Below are positions 42,324-50,457 of a stretch of 64,000 nucleotides of DNA, in pieces. The stretch is from contig JBCBKU010000004.1 in NCBI GenBank assembly GCA_038521345.1, forward strand, positions 1-64,000, read 5' to 3'. Within the stretch, counting starts at the first letter, position 1. Every line of letters starts with the position of its first letter. Origin of the DNA: JBCBKU01 sp038521345. Its GTDB lineage: Bacteria > Pseudomonadota > Alphaproteobacteria > Rhodobacterales > Rhodobacteraceae. A program made the position numbers and the translations under genes. The notes below the pieces were generated by a model. That model was not told the origin of the DNA. It saw nothing but the letters and a program-made list of their open reading frames with translations, and made no database searches.

Positions 42324-42863
42324 TCACCCGGCGTTCGACGGCGGTAGATCGGCCTCGGACAACGTTCGGCGCATATGCACGGCTGGAAAGCCAATGCCGG
42401 GGCGCAACTGGATCTCAACCTCAGCGATCTGAGAAAACCCCATCGCCTTGTAAAAGGGCACCGCGGTTATTGTGGACATGCAGTCGAGCCGCCGCACACC
42501 CGACGCGCCAGCGTGCCGGAAAATGTGGGTCATCAGAGCCCGTCCAATCCCTTTGCGGACCAAATGACGATCCGTCACCACGTGACGGATATGTCCCATA
42601 TCGCGCGGCGATACGCCCCCCTGAGGCCCCTGCCACGTCCACCCCCCGGCGCCAACGATTTGGCCGCGACCGTCGACCACACAGAAATAGCTGCCCGAGT
42701 TCACGAGTCGCGGCTGCACTCGCGCGATGAGAGGCAGGGCCATGACCAGCGCCGAAGGCGGGTAGTCCGCCTTCAGAAGTGCCGGGTAGGACAGTGAGAA
42801 GAGGATATCGAGCGCGCCCATATCAGCGCGGTTTGTCGTGCGGACCGTCAGTGTGGTGGCCAT
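42324..42863 (-). CDS. GNAT-family N-acetyltransferase
   Basis: A 179-residue acetyltransferase. The acetyl-CoA binding segment is RHVVTDRHLVRKGIGRALMTHIF, with the RKGIGRAL loop, followed by LDCMSTITAVPFYKAMGF, where the tyrosine is the usual acid. The start may be the ATG at 42863 (MATTLTVRT) or one four codons earlier. The substrate is not known. It lies between YdeI-like and the L33 gene terminator, and on the same strand as the L33 gene. Confidence 0.85.
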   Translation of the reverse strand: MATTLTVRTTNRADMGALDILFSLSYPALLKADYPPSALVMALPLIARVQPRLVNSGSYFCVVDGRGQIVGAGGWTWQGPQGGVSPRDMGHIRHVVTDRHLVRKGIGRALMTHIFRHAGASGVRRLDCMSTITAVPFYKAMGFSQIAEVEIQLRPGIGFPAVHMRRTLSEADLPPSNAG

Positions 42864-42902
42864 GGGCGTCCCCATTGATCTTCGGGTAGGACGCCCCCGA
42901 GA

Positions 42903-42933
42903 CGAAAAAAGCCGCGCTCGGGGGCGCGGCTTG
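42903..42933 (-). terminator. Rho-independent terminator after rpmG
   Basis: On the minus strand GCCGCG and CGCGGC pair around an eight-base GC-rich loop, followed by six T residues (complement of 42905-42910). It lies 25 bases past the rpmG stop and separates it from the GNAT gene. Confidence 0.92.
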
Positions 42934-42957
42934 GCTTCGTGTCGGTGGTCGGGAAGG

Positions 42958-43125
42958 CTACTTGATCTTGCCTTCCTTGTACTCGACGTGCTTCCGCGCG
43001 ACGGGGTCGTACTTTCGTACCGACATCTTCTCGGTCATGGTGCGGGCGTTCTTCTTGGTCACGTAGAAGTGGCCCGTATCCGCGGTCGAATTCAGACGAA
43101 TTTTGATCGTGGTCGGCTTTGCCAT
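42958..43125 (-). CDS. rpmG: 50S ribosomal protein L33
   Basis: A 55-residue ribosomal protein: MAKPTTIKIRLNSTADTGHFYVTKKNARTMTEK, ending VEYKEGKIK. It has no zinc-binding cysteine pairs, so it is the zinc-independent (C-minus) form, as usual in alphaproteobacteria. The ATG at 43125 has a GGAGAC ribosome site; an earlier in-frame ATG at 43152 is not part of the protein. It has its own promoter and terminator. Confidence 0.97.
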   Translation of the reverse strand: MAKPTTIKIRLNSTADTGHFYVTKKNARTMTEKMSVRKYDPVARKHVEYKEGKIK

Positions 43126-43141
43126 TCCGGGTCTCCTGAAA

Positions 43142-43159
43142 CGGGGCGACATCGCCCCG
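43142..43159 (-). promoter_or_regulatory. Short perfect hairpin in the rpmG leader
   Basis: CGGGGCGA and TCGCCCCG pair across two bases, just before the ribosome site of rpmG and after its promoter. A role as a leader control element is possible, but it could just be a structural stem. Confidence 0.35.
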
Positions 43160-43179
43160 GTATCACGTGTGAGCCCCGC

Positions 43180-43207
43180 CTTTTATCCGGCGCGGAGGCC
43201 ATGTCAA
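43180..43207 (-). promoter_or_regulatory. Sigma-70 promoter of rpmG
   Basis: Minus-strand TTGACA (complement of 43202-43207) and TAAAAG (complement of 43180-43185) are 16 bases apart. This is 55-80 bases upstream of the rpmG ATG. Confidence 0.7.
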
Positions 43208-43226
43208 GCCATGTCTGGCCGGAATG

Positions 43227-43931
43227 TCAGCTGAGGCCCATCGCCTTGTGAATATCGGCCCGCTGTGCATCCGTCAGCCCAAGCGCCGCCGCGAGCCCGT
43301 CGAGATACGACGCCTCAGAAGCGGTATCGACCCGGACGGCCATCAACGATGTCGCATAGACTTGCGCCTTCATCTGATCGCCAGTTTCCGCCGCCAGGGC
43401 CGCGACATCCGCAGGCTTGGCAAGTTCGGCCTCGACGAAAGCGCGCTCTTCATCGTCGATTTCGCCCAGATGCTCCAAGATCCGGGCGCGTTCGTCATCA
43501 TCAATTTCTCCGTCGGCCTTGGCCGCCTGAATCATCGCGCGAATCATCAGCTTGGCGTTGGATTCCATTGCATCCGACGCCATCGTCGATCCCGTCAACG
43601 CGTCGACCATCTTGCCGGCCTGTTCGGCACCAGCCGCGCCGGCCCCGCTGAGAGCGGTCATCAGACTTCCAAGGCCCGCAGCACCGGCTTCGGTGGCCTG
43701 ATCCGCACCCGCCGTAAAGCGGTCCATCATGTCCTTAAGCGCCTTGCCGCCGCCGGGCACCCCCATCTTGTCCATCATGTCGGCCATTTGGTCCGTGGTG
43801 TTCTGGACCATCGGATTGTCGCGCATGGCCTTCTGGACGCCAGCCATACCGCCCATTTCGCGGTACTTGTCATAGCCCTTGGCCGCTGCAAACCCGACCG
43901 CCAACGTGGCAAGCGTTTTGACAAAACTCAT
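43227..43931 (-). CDS. DUF533/TerB-like cytoplasmic protein
   Basis: A 234-residue protein beginning MSFVKTLATLAVGFAAAKGYDKYREMGG, a short N-terminal hydrophobic stretch typical of YebE/DUF533. The C-terminal half is a TerB-like domain (MIQAAKADGEIDDDERARILEHLG), where the acidic KADGEIDDDE loop is the recognisable part. TerB-type proteins have been tied to tellurite and stress responses and to phage defence. Between lies a Met- and Ala-rich region (NTTDQMADMMDKMGVPGGG). The ATG at 43931 is chosen over one at 43967. The adjacent rnpB is unrelated. Confidence 0.82.
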   Translation of the reverse strand: MSFVKTLATLAVGFAAAKGYDKYREMGGMAGVQKAMRDNPMVQNTTDQMADMMDKMGVPGGGKALKDMMDRFTAGADQATEAGAAGLGSLMTALSGAGAAGAEQAGKMVDALTGSTMASDAMESNAKLMIRAMIQAAKADGEIDDDERARILEHLGEIDDEERAFVEAELAKPADVAALAAETGDQMKAQVYATSLMAVRVDTASEASYLDGLAAALGLTDAQRADIHKAMGLS

Positions 43932-44001
43932 GGGATCATCCCCCGGATTGATGTGGTTCGCCGTCATTCTAGCACGGGAATTGTACCAAGTGAGAGACAG
44001 G

Positions 44002-44369
44002 ATCGCGCGGAGGGCCTGTAAGCCGGATTCTGTTCAGGGACCGGGGTCCCGTCGATGACCATTCCTCTGGGCGGACCGTTGCCGGGCCGCTCGTGCTGCC
44101 TACCCGGACGCCCGGGCTGAAGCGGCCCATGCGGCGTCCCTATTCGGCATTGCTCCCGGTGGGGCTTGCCGTGCCGGTCCGGTTGCCCGTCCCGCGGTGG
44201 GCTCTTACCCCACCGTTTCACCGTGACCCCGGCCTGCGGGGCCGTCTGTTCTCTGTGGCGCTTTCCGTCGGGTTACCCCGCCCGGGCGTTACCCGGCACC
44301 GTTGCTTCAGGGAGTCCGGACTTTCCTCGACCCCGATCGAGGCCGCGGCCATCCGGCCCTCCGCGCGAT
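44002..44369 (-). ncRNA. rnpB: RNase P RNA, bacterial class A
   Basis: The RNA component of ribonuclease P, which trims tRNA 5' ends. The minus strand has GAGGAAAGTCCGGACTCC (complement of 44309-44326), the universally conserved 5' core, and AACAGAATCCGGCTTACAGG near the 3' end. The P1 stem is formed by CGCGCGGAGGG at the 5' end and CCCTCCGCGCG at the 3' end. The core contains the GGTAAGAGCCCACCG-type element and ACGGTGAAACGGTGGGG. Ends are set by P1, so they are accurate within a few bases. Confidence 0.96.
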
Positions 44370-44374
44370 GAGGG

Positions 44375-44403
44375 CTGATAGGGTCCCCCGCCCGGTCCGT
44401 CAA
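44375..44403 (-). promoter_or_regulatory. Sigma-70 promoter of rnpB
   Basis: Minus-strand TTGACG (complement of 44398-44403) and TATCAG (complement of 44375-44380) are exactly 17 bases apart, with the RNA starting about six bases after the -10 box. Confidence 0.8.
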
Positions 44404-44418
44404 CATCGGGCTGAAAAG

Positions 44419-44979
44419 TCAGGCCTTTGGGCGCGGCACAGCAAGGCCTTGGCGGACAAGTCGCGCCCAGTCGAACCGCGGTCCGGGATCGCGCTTGCGG
44501 CCGGGCGCCATATCCTCGTGACCGATGACGGCGTCGGCCTTCAGTTCATAGCGCTTCAAGAGAGTTGCCAGCAGATCTTCAAGCGCCGTCATCGCAGGCT
44601 CGGCAAAGGGCGAGAATCCGTCATTGTCGATCTCAATCCCGATGGACCGCGAATTCACGTCGCCCTCGCCCAACCAGTCGCCTGCACCCGCGTGCCACGC
44701 GCGCCGATCCTCGGGCACAAGTTGCCAAAGCGTGCCGCAGCGCCCGATCAGATAATGCGCAGACACCTCAGCTGCCGGATCGCACAGCCGATTGAGCGCG
44801 TCCTGCGCCGAGCGCATGGCAGTGTAATGCACCACCACGAGTTCGACCCCGCGCCCGCCGAGCCGCTCTCCATGGTTGGGCGACGGATGCTGCAGGATGT
44901 TCAGGTCAACCCCGCTGGGCGGCAGTCCGCGCCGCCCGAAACGGCGTCGGATCCCACGCGCAGGCAAAGCCGTCGCCAT
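44419..44979 (-). CDS. N-acetylmuramoyl-L-alanine amidase (AmpD type)
   Basis: A protein of up to 186 residues with the Amidase_2 (AmpD) fold, which cuts anhydro-muropeptides in peptidoglycan recycling. The zinc and catalytic region are in VELVVVHYTAM (His), ...WQLVPEDRRAWHAGAG (His) and VIGHEDMAPGRKRDPG (His, Asp). The start is unclear: the ATG at 44979 overlaps the lipoprotein gene by 74 bases, while the family usually begins two or three residues before QHPSPNHG (about 44895), where no standard start codon exists. Either a long overlap or a rare start is used. No signal peptide, so cytoplasmic. Confidence 0.85.
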   Translation of the reverse strand: MATALPARGIRRRFGRRGLPPSGVDLNILQHPSPNHGERLGGRGVELVVVHYTAMRSAQDALNRLCDPAAEVSAHYLIGRCGTLWQLVPEDRRAWHAGAGDWLGEGDVNSRSIGIEIDNDGFSPFAEPAMTALEDLLATLLKRYELKADAVIGHEDMAPGRKRDPGPRFDWARLVRQGLAVPRPKA

Positions 44980-45523
44980 CGGGATCAAGGTCCTTGCGGT
45001 CCCGTTCTGGCCCGCCGGACCGCAGAAAATCCTCTTGCGCCAGATCAGCCGTCGCGTACGCAGCGCAGGCCCGATCGTACCGGGACTGCGAGACCGACCC
45101 GCGCCGGTAAACGGGCTGGCCGACGGCATTGGTTGTCGACAGCGCGAAATCCACGATGTTCGGCCGTCCTGAGTCCGGCCGGTCCGGTAGCGCGGTGGGC
45201 GCGATCACCCGATAGGCTTCCTGCTGGCGCTGGCGGCGTTCCGCATCACTTTCGATCGTCTCGCGCGCCGACACGGCCTCGAAATCCTGTTCGTCGGAGA
45301 TCTCGGGGTTGTTCAGGTCCACGATCTGGCTGTCGGACGGCGATGCGATGATCAGATCATCCGGCACGGGACGCCCGGTCAGTTCCGCCTCTCGGATGAT
45401 GCTCTCGGCTTCGTATTCCGTGTACTGGTTGAACCCGACGCCGGTCTGCACGGGGGCGGGATCGCGCGGACCACAGGCCGCCAAAACAACGAGACCGGTC
45501 AAAAGGATCGCTGGGACGCGCAT
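44906..45523 (-). CDS. Lipoprotein with C-terminal Excalibur calcium-binding motif
   Basis: A 205-residue lipoprotein. The signal MRVPAILLTGLVVLAAC ends in an LAAC lipobox, with Gly-Pro-Arg at +2 to +4. The C-terminal portion has the Excalibur motif (FLRSGGPERDRKDLDPDGDGFAC) with its DPDGDG loop and matched cysteines, as found in bacterial surface proteins. The middle is rich in Gln, Glu and Arg. The start at 45523 is preceded by AGGTGAGGG; a 28-codon extension is not part of the protein. Function unknown. Confidence 0.82.
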   Translation of the reverse strand: MRVPAILLTGLVVLAACGPRDPAPVQTGVGFNQYTEYEAESIIREAELTGRPVPDDLIIASPSDSQIVDLNNPEISDEQDFEAVSARETIESDAERRQRQQEAYRVIAPTALPDRPDSGRPNIVDFALSTTNAVGQPVYRRGSVSQSRYDRACAAYATADLAQEDFLRSGGPERDRKDLDPDGDGFACAWDPTPFRAARTAAQRG

Positions 45524-45554
45524 GGCCCTCACCTGCTTCTTGTTTTCTGGGGCC

Positions 45555-47039
45555 TTACCACCATTTTGCCGGCTTGGCCACAAATCCGGCAGCGGATTCC
45601 AGCGCATAAGCCGTGTTCAGGAGATCGGCCTCTTCCCACGGCCGCCCGATCAGTTGCAAGCCCAGCGGCAAACCCTGCGCGTCCAGCCCGGTGGGCACTG
45701 CTATTCCCGGAAGGCCGGCAAGGTTCACCGTCACGGTGAACACGTCGTTCAGGTACATCTGCACGGGATCGGCCTCGGCCATTTCGCCCAGACCGAACGC
45801 GGATGACGGCGTGGCCGGGGTCAGGATCGCGTCGATGCCTTGGTCGAAGACGTCCTCGAAGTCCTTCTTGATCAGCGCGCGCACTTTCCGGGCCCGGTTA
45901 TAGTACGCATCATAGAACCCGGCCGACAGGACATAGGTCCCGATCATCACCCGGCGCTTGACCTCGGCGCCAAAACCCTCGGCACGGGTCTTTTCGTACA
46001 TCTCGGTGACGCCGTCGCCCTGGCTCAGTTTGGCGCGGTGACCATAGCGCACCCCGTCGTACCGAGCGAGGTTCGAAGATGCCTCAGCCGGGGCGATCAC
46101 GTAATACGCAGGCAGCGCGTATTTCGTGTGCGGCAATGAGATATCGACGATCCTCGCCCCTGCCCCTTCGAGCATCGCGCGTCCGTCGGCCCAAAGCGCC
46201 TCGATCTCGTCCGGCATCCCGTCCATGCGGTACTCCTTGGGAATACCGATGGTCTTGCCACGCACATCCCCGGTAAGCGCGGCCTCGAAATCCGGCACCG
46301 GCAAATCGGCCGAGGTCGAATCCAACGGATCGTGGCCGGCCATGGCGCCCAGCATGATCGCGGCATCCCGGACCGACTTGGTCATTGGGCCCGCTTGATC
46401 GAGGGACGACGCGAACGCCACGATCCCCCAACGCGAACAGCGCCCATAGGTGGGCTTCAGGCCGGTGATACCAACGAAGGCCGCGGGCTGGCGGATCGAT
46501 CCGCCCGTGTCGGTGCCTGTGGCGGCCAGACAAAGATCCGCGGCCACCGCCGCGGCCGAACCGCCCGACGAGCCGCCAGGGGTCAGCGGCGTCGCGTCGT
46601 TGCCCCTGCGCCAAGGGTTGACGACCGATCCGTAGGTGGACGTTTCGTTCGACGAGCCCATCGCGAACTCGTCCATGTTGAGCTTGCCGATCATCACGGC
46701 GCCCGCCTCGAAAAGCTGGCGCGTGACGGTGGATTCATATTCTGGCCGAAATCCGTTCAGGATCGCGCTGCCTGCCTGGCTGGCGACGCCCTCGGTGCAA
46801 AAGAGATCCTTGATGCCAAGGGGAATCCCGCACATCGCGGGCGCATCACCTGCGGCGATCCGGGCGTCGGCCGCCGTGGCCTGTGCCCGGGCAAGGTCAG
46901 CCGTGGGATGGACGACGGCGTTGAGCGCACCCGCCGCCTCGGCGGCTGACAGACATGCCTCGGTCAGGTCCGAAGCCGTGAAATCTCCGGCGCGAAGCCC
47001 GTCCCGGGCCGCGGCGATTGTCAAATCGTTCAGGCTCAC
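45555..47039 (-). CDS. gatA: Asp-tRNA(Asn)/Glu-tRNA(Gln) amidotransferase subunit A
   Basis: A 494-residue amidase-signature protein that produces the ammonia used to make Gln-tRNA(Gln) and Asn-tRNA(Asn). The Ser-Ser-Lys triad is visible at K77 (LGIKDLF), S157 (PGGSSGGS) and S181 (DTGGSIRQPA). It overlaps gatC by four bases (47036-47039) and is translated after it. GatB is not in this window, so it is coded elsewhere, as is common in alphaproteobacteria. Length is normal. Confidence 0.97.
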   Translation of the reverse strand: MSLNDLTIAAARDGLRAGDFTASDLTEACLSAAEAAGALNAVVHPTADLARAQATAADARIAAGDAPAMCGIPLGIKDLFCTEGVASQAGSAILNGFRPEYESTVTRQLFEAGAVMIGKLNMDEFAMGSSNETSTYGSVVNPWRRGNDATPLTPGGSSGGSAAAVAADLCLAATGTDTGGSIRQPAAFVGITGLKPTYGRCSRWGIVAFASSLDQAGPMTKSVRDAAIMLGAMAGHDPLDSTSADLPVPDFEAALTGDVRGKTIGIPKEYRMDGMPDEIEALWADGRAMLEGAGARIVDISLPHTKYALPAYYVIAPAEASSNLARYDGVRYGHRAKLSQGDGVTEMYEKTRAEGFGAEVKRRVMIGTYVLSAGFYDAYYNRARKVRALIKKDFEDVFDQGIDAILTPATPSSAFGLGEMAEADPVQMYLNDVFTVTVNLAGLPGIAVPTGLDAQGLPLGLQLIGRPWEEADLLNTAYALESAAGFVAKPAKWW

Positions 47040-47323
47040 TCGACCACCTTCGGCACGGCAAAAAACCCTTCCCTCGCGTCCGGCGCATTGGACAGGATCT
47101 TTTCCTGCACCCCGCCCGCGGTCACCACGTCCTCGCGCCGCTTCAGTCGCATCGGCGTTACACTGACCATGGGCTCGATCCCGTCGACATCGACCTCGTT
47201 CAGCTGCTCGATGAACCCTAGGATCGTGTTGAACTCTCCGGCCAGCGCCGCGAGATCCTCCTCGGGCACGGCGATGCGGGCGAGCTTGGCCACGCGGCGC
47301 GCGGTCTCAAGGTCAATGGACAT
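47036..47323 (-). CDS. gatC: Asp-tRNA(Asn)/Glu-tRNA(Gln) amidotransferase subunit C
   Basis: A 95-residue subunit that joins GatA to GatB. Typical features: MSIDLETARRVAKLARIAVP at the start, the FNTILGFIEQLNEVDVDGIEPM core and the C-terminal DAREGFFAVPKVVE. It is directly upstream of gatA on the minus strand and overlaps it by four bases. Confidence 0.96.
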   Translation of the reverse strand: MSIDLETARRVAKLARIAVPEEDLAALAGEFNTILGFIEQLNEVDVDGIEPMVSVTPMRLKRREDVVTAGGVQEKILSNAPDAREGFFAVPKVVE

Positions 47324-47353
47324 AAGGCTTCCCTTCGCTCTGACCGCGCTCGT

Positions 47354-48025
47354 TTAGCCCTGCGGTGCCCCGCCTTCAAGGGCACGTGTTCGGCTTCTTT
47401 GGCGTCGGTAGACCTCGATCATCCAACCCAGCATGATGCCGTTTAGAATGTGCCAGAGAAAATGGGTTCCGAGTGGAACGGCCGGGCAGACGATCTCGTC
47501 AAGCGACCGAAAAACCAGCGAAACGACCAGGATCCCGCCTCCCGTGACAAGCCCCCGGCCCAGCGCGGGGTCCCGCGGCCACAAAAGCCCGCCATAAACC
47601 AGGATCAGGACCGGAACCGGCCAATAGGCGGCCGAGATGGAAAAGAACGGCAAGTTCGAGAAGGCCGGTACGAAAAGGGCCGCATAAGGAATGAAGGCAG
47701 CCGTGCCCGCCAATGCCCAGCCCGTCCCCATGCCCCAGTAGTGCCGATTGGCGGCGAAAAGATAGAGCAGGATGAATACCGCGATGGGCGTGACATCGGC
47801 AATCAGGGCCCAGATCTGTGCATGGGTGTGGAAGAGGTAGGATCCGACCCCGATCAGTCCCAGCACGACGACAAGAGCGCGCGCCAACGGCAGCCCGCGC
47901 ACCCGCGGCCAGAGCCAGAACGCCGCAAGCACGAAGGCCGCGTTTGTCACGGCATTTACGGGCTCAGCCCAATAGCTCGGGTCGATCCGCTCGCAATATC
48001 CGTCCGTGTATGCCGTCAAATCCAT
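47354..48025 (-). CDS. Ceramidase-family (CREST) seven-helix membrane protein
   Basis: A 223-residue integral membrane protein of the alkaline ceramidase/PAQR-related hydrolase superfamily. It has about seven helices. The expected polar residues are in AVTNAAFVLAAFWLW, GVGSYLFHTHAQIWALIADVTPI (Ser, His, Asp) and HFLWHILNG (two His), the metal-binding pattern of the superfamily. The ATG at 48025 starts MDLTAYTDGYCERIDPSYWAE. It is divergent from the metal-dependent hydrolase gene. A lipid amide substrate is predicted from the family; nothing here proves it. Confidence 0.85.
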   Translation of the reverse strand: MDLTAYTDGYCERIDPSYWAEPVNAVTNAAFVLAAFWLWPRVRGLPLARALVVVLGLIGVGSYLFHTHAQIWALIADVTPIAVFILLYLFAANRHYWGMGTGWALAGTAAFIPYAALFVPAFSNLPFFSISAAYWPVPVLILVYGGLLWPRDPALGRGLVTGGGILVVSLVFRSLDEIVCPAVPLGTHFLWHILNGIMLGWMIEVYRRQRSRTRALEGGAPQG

Positions 48026-48091
48026 GACAGATCCCCTGCCACCCTGATACACTTCTGCCAACTGATATCCTGATATCTGGGGAGCGCTTCC

Positions 48092-48784
48092 ATGAACATC
48101 ACCTGGCTCGGCCATGCCGGTTTCCGCATTGAAATCGGTGACCAGATCCTGCTCGTCGACCCTTGGTTCACCGGCAACCCGGTCTTCCCCGAGGATCGCC
48201 GGGCCGACGCAATCGCCGGCACGACCGCGATTCTCATCACACATGGCCACGGCGATCACGCGGCCGACGCGGTGGCCCTGTCGAAAGAAACCGGTGCGCC
48301 CATTGCCTGCATCCACGAACTGGCAACGATCTGGGGCGCGGACGGCACCGAAACGGTGGGCTTCGGCAAGGGCGGAACGATCAGCTTAGGTGACGTCCGT
48401 GTCAGCATGGTCCACGCAGTGCATTCTTCGACGCTTGACGTCGCCGGCGGAACGCCACAGGCGGCCGGGTCGGAGGCCGGTTTCATGATCCGAGGTGAAG
48501 ACCACTGCATCTACGTCACCGGCGACACCGACATCATGGCCGACATGGAATGGATGGGGGAATATTATGCGCCCGATATCGGCATCCTGTGCGCCGGCGG
48601 CCATTTCACGATGGACATGGAGGCGGCAGCATGGGCGGCGCGGAAGTACTTCGACTTTCGCCTTGTCATCCCGTGCCACTACAAGACCTTCCCGCTCCTG
48701 GCCCAGTCGGCCGACGCACTTGTCGAAGGCTTGTCCGGCACCGATGTCAGAGAACCCGAAGTGATGGTCCCCATCGCCGTCTGA
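48092..48784 (+). CDS. UPF0173-type metal-dependent hydrolase (MBL fold)
   Basis: A 230-residue cytoplasmic beta-lactamase-fold hydrolase (YtkL/UPF0173 family). Metal motifs are THGHGDHAADAV, VHAVHSS and VTGDTDIMADM, with a late histidine in IPCHYKTFPLL. No signal peptide. The ATG follows GGGAGCG. It is divergent from the ceramidase gene with 66 bases between, and converges on tadA. The substrate is unknown. Confidence 0.9.
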   Translation: MNITWLGHAGFRIEIGDQILLVDPWFTGNPVFPEDRRADAIAGTTAILITHGHGDHAADAVALSKETGAPIACIHELATIWGADGTETVGFGKGGTISLGDVRVSMVHAVHSSTLDVAGGTPQAAGSEAGFMIRGEDHCIYVTGDTDIMADMEWMGEYYAPDIGILCAGGHFTMDMEAAAWAARKYFDFRLVIPCHYKTFPLLAQSADALVEGLSGTDVREPEVMVPIAV

Positions 48785-48793
48785 AGGCGAAAA

Positions 48794-49252
48794 CTAGGGC
48801 GCGGCGCGACGTTCGGCGAAGAACCGTCTGAGCAACGCCTCGGAGTCCGCGGCGCCGACACCGTCCACGATCTCGGGAACATGGTGCGCCTGGGGATGTG
48901 CGAAGACCCGTGCGCCGTGGGCCACCCCGCCCGATTTTGGGTCTTCGGCCCCGTAAACCAGGCGCGCGATGCGTGCGGCCGATATCGCCGCCGCACACAT
49001 TGCACAGGGCTCCAGCGTCACGAATAGCGCGCATCCCGGAAGCCGCTCGGATCCGGTGGCGGCGCAGGCCGCGCGGATTGCGAGGATCTCGGCATGAGCC
49101 GTAGGATCCAAGGCCTCGCGCGTGCGGTTGCCGGCGCGCGCGAGGACCGCGCCTGTCGGGCCGACCAGTACCGCGCCCACCGGCACTTCACCCCGCGCGA
49201 ATGCAGCCTCAGCCTCGGCCAGTGCGGCGGCCATATGATCCTGAAATGCCAT
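48794..49252 (-). CDS. tadA: tRNA-specific adenosine deaminase
   Basis: A 152-residue zinc deaminase that makes inosine at the wobble base of tRNA-Arg(ACG). The catalytic motifs are H53 and E55 (AHAEILAIR) and C83 and C86 (PCAMCAAAI). Length and gene structure are normal. Its minus-strand neighbour is absent; the pseudouridine synthase is divergent, 86 bases away, so both RNA-modifying genes may share a promoter region. Confidence 0.94.
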   Translation of the reverse strand: MAFQDHMAAALAEAEAAFARGEVPVGAVLVGPTGAVLARAGNRTREALDPTAHAEILAIRAACAATGSERLPGCALFVTLEPCAMCAAAISAARIARLVYGAEDPKSGGVAHGARVFAHPQAHHVPEIVDGVGAADSEALLRRFFAERRAAP

Positions 49253-49338
49253 GAGCCGACCCTGCCCGCGTCCGCCCCGGCCCTCAACCGTGTTTCCGCA
49301 GGCTTCCCCTTCGGCCCAACCCCCGGTAAGGCCCTTCC

Positions 49339-50148
49339 ATGGTCTCCGATCCCACCGAACGTATCGCCAAGCGCCTGTCGCGTGCCGGCGTCGCCTCGCG
49401 TCGCGAGGCCGAGCGCATGATCGCCGCAGGCCGCGTGGCCGTGAACGGCGCCCTCATCGACACGCCCGCGACCCTTGTCACCGCCGCGGACAAGATCGCC
49501 GTGGACGGTCGCCCGATCGACGCCCCGGAACCCGCGCGGCTGTGGCTTTTTCACAAGCCTCCGGGCGTTGTCACCAGCGCCAAGGACGAGAAGGGCCGCG
49601 AAACCGTCTTCGACATCCTGCCCGAAGACCTGCCGCGGGTGATGAGTGTGGGGCGCCTCGATCTCAACTCAGAAGGTCTCCTGCTTCTGACCAACGACGG
49701 AGGCATCAAGCGCCGCCTCGAGCTTCCCTCGACGGGCTGGACCCGCAAGTACCGTGTGCGCGTCAAGGGTGCACCGACCGACGCCACCTTCGACCCGCTT
49801 CGCGCTGGTATGACGCTGGATGGCGAACGGTTTCAGCCAATGACCGTCACGCTTGACCGTCAGCAAGGCGCGAATGCCTGGATCACGGTCAGTCTCCGTG
49901 AAGGCAAGAACCGCGAAATCCGGCGCGCGATGGAGGCCGTGGGATTGGTGGTGAACCGGCTGATACGCGTGTCTTACGGGCCGTTTCGACTGGCGGACCT
50001 GAAACCGGGCGCCGTGAGCGAGGTAAAAGCGCGAATCGTCCGTGATCAGTTGGGCCTTGGCGGTACTGATCCGGCGGGCGATCCGACCGGAACGGCTGAG
50101 GCCAAGCCGCGCCGCAGACGGATCAGGGGGAAAACGCCGCCCCGCTGA
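49339..50148 (+). CDS. RluB/RsuA-type 23S rRNA pseudouridine synthase
   Basis: A 269-residue synthase with an N-terminal S4 RNA-binding domain (RIAKRLSRAGVASRREAERM) and a catalytic domain containing GRLDLNSEGLLLLTNDG, whose aspartate is the active residue, and REGKNREIRRAMEAVGL. The C-terminus is basic (PRRRRIRGKTPPR), typical of RluB-type proteins. The start MVSDPTERIAK is preceded by a weak ribosome site. The exact uridine cannot be assigned. Confidence 0.93.
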   Translation: MVSDPTERIAKRLSRAGVASRREAERMIAAGRVAVNGALIDTPATLVTAADKIAVDGRPIDAPEPARLWLFHKPPGVVTSAKDEKGRETVFDILPEDLPRVMSVGRLDLNSEGLLLLTNDGGIKRRLELPSTGWTRKYRVRVKGAPTDATFDPLRAGMTLDGERFQPMTVTLDRQQGANAWITVSLREGKNREIRRAMEAVGLVVNRLIRVSYGPFRLADLKPGAVSEVKARIVRDQLGLGGTDPAGDPTGTAEAKPRRRRIRGKTPPR

Positions 50149-50268
50149 CCCTTGAATGCCAGAGAGCGGTCAATGCAACATCTTGCCGTGGATCGCTCGG
50201 GTCTCGACTGGCATGGAACCCAACGATCCCTTATGTAACGTCACATCTATCGCGGGGTGCGTCACGCC

Positions 50269-50457
50269 ATGCAACGGTTTTTCCTAGCGCTTCTCCTCCT
50301 CGGCGCCGTCGTCGTGGTGCTGTCGCTTGGCATCCGTACGCTCCGCGCGAGGATCGGCGTCGGCGACGCGGTCGAGGGGGATGAATTCATGGAACGACTG
50401 GCCTTCTTCGCGCTTTTGGCGCTGATCTTGTACGTCTCGTTCGCGGGAACCGCCTGA
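50269..50457 (+). CDS. Small membrane protein at the head of the XpaC-TelA cluster
   Basis: A 62-residue protein with two hydrophobic segments (MQRFFLALLLLGAVVVVLSLG and FFALLALILYVSFAG) joined by a charged loop. Its stop overlaps the ATG of the XpaC-like gene by one base (TGATG), so it is translationally coupled and probably part of the same system. The start at 50269 fits better than an ATG four codons upstream. No family is recognised. Confidence 0.65.
   Translation: MQRFFLALLLLGAVVVVLSLGIRTLRARIGVGDAVEGDEFMERLAFFALLALILYVSFAGTA

Noticed and set aside
47354..48316. Longer frame for the ceramidase-family gene starting at 48316
   Set aside because: The extra 97 residues overlap the divergent hydrolase gene and do not match the family. 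The start at 48025 gives the normal N-terminus.
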